NCBI RefSeq assembly: GCF_035953295.1
Contig: NZ_CP108370.1
Location: 620,001 to 684,000 of the forward strand
DNA length: 64,000 nt
From: Streptomyces sp. NBC_01335
Lineage (GTDB): Bacteria; Actinomycetota; Actinomycetes; Streptomycetales; Streptomycetaceae
Direction: 5' to 3'
Every line of letters starts with the position of its first letter. Position 1 is the first letter of the stretch. Positions 62,008 to 64,000 of the stretch are shown here, one piece after another. The notes under the pieces were generated by a model. The model searched no databases, had not been told where the DNA came from, and saw only the letters and a program-made list of their open reading frames with translations. The position numbers were made by a program, and so were the translations under genes.

Positions 62008-62931
62008 TCAAGTCGGCAGCTGCTGGGCCGCGCGGTGGTCGTGCGTCGGGATGATCGTGACTCGGTCCTTGACGGCGTGCAGGCGGTGCAGCGTCCGGAA
62101 GGTCTCGTGCCGGTCTTCGTCGGCGAGCTTGCCGGGGTAGCCGGCCTTTTGCCGGATGAGGTCGATCTGGTCGGTGTGCCAGGCAGCGTCGCCGGCGAGC
62201 AGCACCCAGCCCGCTGCCGTGTGCGCCAGAACTCCAACGCTGCCAGGGGTGTGTCCCGCGAGGTCGACGAGCACGACGGAACCGTCGCCGAAGAGGTCGT
62301 GGCTGGCGGCAAAAGTGAGGATCGGCGGGCCGTCCAGTTCGTACTGGACGATGCCCCGGCCGCGCAGGGCCTCGCGGACGCCACCCACGGGCGCGATCGA
62401 GCCTTGCACGACCCAGTCGTGTTCGCGGCGGTGCAGATGTACCGGCAGTCCGGGAAGATCGAGGAGTCCGCATACGTGGTCCCAGTGCGTGTGCGTCGGC
62501 AGCGCGAAATCCAGGCCGGAACCCGGCCACTCGTGCAGCGCGGTAACGGTGGCGACGGTGTCCGCCGGGGGACGCACCGCGACCCGCAGGAACGGCGGCA
62601 ATTGCGCGACGGCCCGGCTGTCGACATCCAGGCAGACACCCGGATCCACGATGAACGTCGTTTCCGGGTGGGTGATCACGAACGACAGCAGCGAATTCGC
62701 GATGCGCCGCGGTTGCCGCAGCCCCTCCACGATCAGTGCGGTAGGCACGGACCGTGGCACCTGTCTCAGTGCGGACACGGTGACCGACACCGCCGTGTCC
62801 GGTAGCCCCGCGTCGGTCAAGCTGCGCAGAAACCGCTGGTCGCGGCGTCGGGGGCGAACAAAACCCGTGGCTAGGCTTGCGACCGCGCCACAGCATGCGG
62901 CCAGCGTCGGTGATCTCACAGCGTCGGACAT
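62008..62931 (-). CDS. MBL-fold metallo-hydrolase
   Basis: 307-aa metallo-beta-lactamase-fold protein. Metal motif LPTHTHWDHVCGL (HxHxDH, about 150), further ligands in LAGHTPGSVG, the Asp in LLAGDAAWH and the His in IIPTHDHRAA. The N-terminal 45 residues are basic and may be a membrane-targeting or transit-like segment. A lactonase or thioesterase role is possible. Divergent from a MerR regulator across a palindromic operator. Confidence 0.85.
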   Translation of the reverse strand: MSDAVRSPTLAACCGAVASLATGFVRPRRRDQRFLRSLTDAGLPDTAVSVTVSALRQVPRSVPTALIVEGLRQPRRIANSLLSFVITHPETTFIVDPGVCLDVDSRAVAQLPPFLRVAVRPPADTVATVTALHEWPGSGLDFALPTHTHWDHVCGLLDLPGLPVHLHRREHDWVVQGSIAPVGGVREALRGRGIVQYELDGPPILTFAASHDLFGDGSVVLVDLAGHTPGSVGVLAHTAAGWVLLAGDAAWHTDQIDLIRQKAGYPGKLADEDRHETFRTLHRLHAVKDRVTIIPTHDHRAAQQLPT

Positions 62932-62985
62932 GGCAGCCCTGTCCCTCTCGTGATCGGGTGGTGGGTTCGATGACGGGACGGTATA

Positions 62986-63005
62986 ACTTCAGGCCGACCT
63001 GAAGT
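62986..63005. promoter_or_regulatory. Palindromic MerR operator
   Basis: ACTTCAGG-CCGA-CCTGAAGT, a perfect 8-bp inverted repeat between the divergent MBL and MerR genes. TATAAC (plus strand) overlaps its left end and TTATAC (minus) the same place, so a bound regulator could control both directions. Confidence 0.75.
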
Positions 63006-63016
63006 AAAGGAGTGTG

Positions 63017-63421
63017 ATGTCCGCAGTGGAGTTGAAGATCGGCGGTGCGGCTGCCCTGCTCGGGGTGGCCACCCATGTCCTCCGGCACTGGGAGGACATC
63101 GGACTGCTCACCCCGCGCCGACTGCCCTCCGGGCACCGCGTCTACGACGACCAGACCGTCGGCCGGGCCCGCCTCATCCAAATCGGCCGGCGGGCCGGGC
63201 TGTCGCTCGCCGAAATCGGTGAACTCGCCGCGGGGGAACGGGCCGACCGCATCGGCCTGGTCAACGCGAAGCGCGCCCGGATCGCCGAACACATCACGAA
63301 CCTCGAACTGGCCGACCGGTTCCTGGCCCACCTGGTGCACTGCGTACACCCGGCCATCTCCGACTGTCCGGAGTGTTCCGCCCTGGTGGAGCGGGGCGCG
63401 CGGTCAGCGATCACCCAGTGA
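63017..63421 (+). CDS. MerR-family regulator
   Basis: 134-aa regulator with MerR HTH (about 5-75; KIGGAAALLGVATHVLRHWE, LPSGHRVYDD). A C-terminal Cys pair with His residues (LVHCVHPAISDCPECSALVE) may bind a metal or sense redox state. ATG 63017 is 4 nt after AAGGAG. Probably controls the divergent MBL gene and itself. Confidence 0.87.
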   Translation: MSAVELKIGGAAALLGVATHVLRHWEDIGLLTPRRLPSGHRVYDDQTVGRARLIQIGRRAGLSLAEIGELAAGERADRIGLVNAKRARIAEHITNLELADRFLAHLVHCVHPAISDCPECSALVERGARSAITQ

Positions 63422-63552
63422 TACGGCATGGGAACGCGTGCAGCACGGCCGTGGTGAGGGTCGCCCCGATACTGGATGTATCGGGGTGATCCCGACAACG
63501 CGACGAGCGTGCGTGCCGGACGCCGCCGGACATGCGGGACTTTCGACACACG

Positions 63553-63665
63553 GCCTGGCTGGATGGCGCCGGCCTGGAGCTCGGCGGACAGCGTCATCAG
63601 CTCAGCCGCGTCGCGCGCGAGCCGCTTGAGCTCGTGGACGGTGAAGATGACCGGCATCTCCGGGG
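63553..63665 (-). pseudogene. Serine resolvase remnant
   Basis: Minus strand encodes MPVIFTVHELKRLARDAAEL then MTLSAELQAGAIQ, closely matching the middle of serine recombinases from actinobacterial mobile elements. It breaks off after about 38 residues into unrelated sequence. Confidence 0.65.
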
Positions 63666-63685
63666 CGGCCTCCTTGAACGGAGAA

Positions 63686-64000
63686 TCACTCTCCGCGTCG
63701 AGGCGACGTGCGCCCTGTCCCATACGTGGGCCACGTCTCGTTGCCGTCTTCCAGGGCCCGCAGCCGGGAGCCTCTTCGCCGCGCCGCGCATTGGAAGATG
63801 AGCCAGTAGACGAGCGCCGCAGGTGGCGAGCAGCACAGCAGGATGATCAGCAGGCGGGAGTCGATCACGTCAGCGGGTCGCGCAGGCTCTTCGACCTCGG
63901 CCGGCAGGTCCCTCAAGAGGGCATCGAGTTGGCTGCGGGTGCGCGCTTCGTAGGCCACCGCCACGCGTTCTTCGAGTTCGGGCAGTGTCAGCCGGCCAAT
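63686..64000 (-). CDS. DUF1707-type protein, cut by the window end
   Basis: C-terminal 104 residues of a reverse-strand gene. LTLPELEERVAVAYEARTRS then QLDALLRDLP is the end of a DUF1707 domain. One hydrophobic segment follows (LLIILLCCSPPAALVYWLIF) and a basic tail. DUF1707 proteins are small actinobacterial, often membrane-linked, proteins of unclear function. The start lies beyond position 64000. Confidence 0.75.
   Translation of the reverse strand: MGRLTLPELEERVAVAYEARTRSQLDALLRDLPAEVEEPARPADVIDSRLLIILLCCSPPAALVYWLIFQCAARRRGSRLRALEDGNETWPTYGTGRTSPRRGE

Noticed and set aside
63142..63723. 193-codon minus-strand frame as a full gene
   Set aside because: Only about 38 residues match a serine resolvase; the rest is antisense to the MerR gene.

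Overview
The window is GC-rich actinobacterial DNA, almost certainly from a Streptomyces chromosome. The evidence is strong G/C bias at third codon positions, many GTG starts, 4-bp ATGA/GTGA gene overlaps, a whiE-type spore-pigment polyketide cluster, an EshA/2-methylisoborneol operon and a DasR/DasABC-like sugar uptake locus. No tRNA, rRNA or CRISPR array was seen. All homology statements come from reading the translations and recalled family motifs; no searches were run.

Layout. (1) 0.2-5.6 kb: seven-gene type II PKS operon of the whiE/sch/cur spore-pigment class, followed by a strong TTCG-loop terminator. (2) 5.6-8.9 kb, minus strand: an O-methyltransferase, a secreted beta-helix protein and a GntR/HutC regulator. 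The regulator is divergent from (3) 9.1-15.2 kb: a lipoprotein sugar binder, two permeases, a GH20 hexosaminidase and a CBM3-GH16 glycanase (das-like). A perfect 20-bp palindrome lies between the regulator and the transporter.

(4) 15.3-27.0 kb: an unusual biosynthetic locus. A BKACE enzyme and a LuxR-type regulator with an in-frame TTA codon run leftward. A ten-gene operon runs rightward: a 49-aa peptide, an ATP-grasp ligase 3 nt downstream, an Fe(II)/2-oxoglutarate oxygenase, SDR, class III aminotransferase, KAS III, acyl-CoA dehydrogenase, MFS exporter, a GNAT-fold acyltransferase and a hotdog thioesterase. I could not match it to a known product class; it looks like a ribosomal peptide or carrier combined with a beta-amino-acyl building path. 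(5) 27.1-37.0 kb, convergent with (4) across a hairpin terminator: a minus-strand operon of PhyH oxygenase, DUF6309-like protein, a one-module NRPS with the order A-PCP-E-reductase, class III aminotransferase, TauD-type oxygenase, SDR and methyltransferase. Parts (4) and (5) may form one supercluster.

(6) 37.4-39.6 kb: an FeS-type photolyase-related protein, an MFS remnant and a secreted SH3 protein. (7) 40.4-44.3 kb: family 2B encapsulin (EshA-like), 2-methylisoborneol synthase and GPP C-methyltransferase, with an attenuator-like hairpin between shell and cargo genes. (8) 44.4-48.9 kb: a decayed, mobile-looking stretch. It holds a MerR/MFS efflux pair between 39-bp inverted repeats, an ISAs1-type transposase remnant, small ORFs, and a broken exonuclease/TerD gene.

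(9) 49.0-57.6 kb: a coiled-coil membrane protein, a secreted repeat protein, a Tat-exported sugar isomerase-like protein, a 1099-aa secreted glucose/sorbosone dehydrogenase with PKD, CBM6 and Ig-like domains, and a ROK regulator. (10) 57.5-64 kb: an AraC regulator, an alpha/beta hydrolase, an acyl-CoA oxidase-like flavoprotein, a secreted SH3 protein, a divergent MBL hydrolase/MerR pair around a perfect palindrome, a resolvase remnant and a DUF1707 gene cut by the window end.
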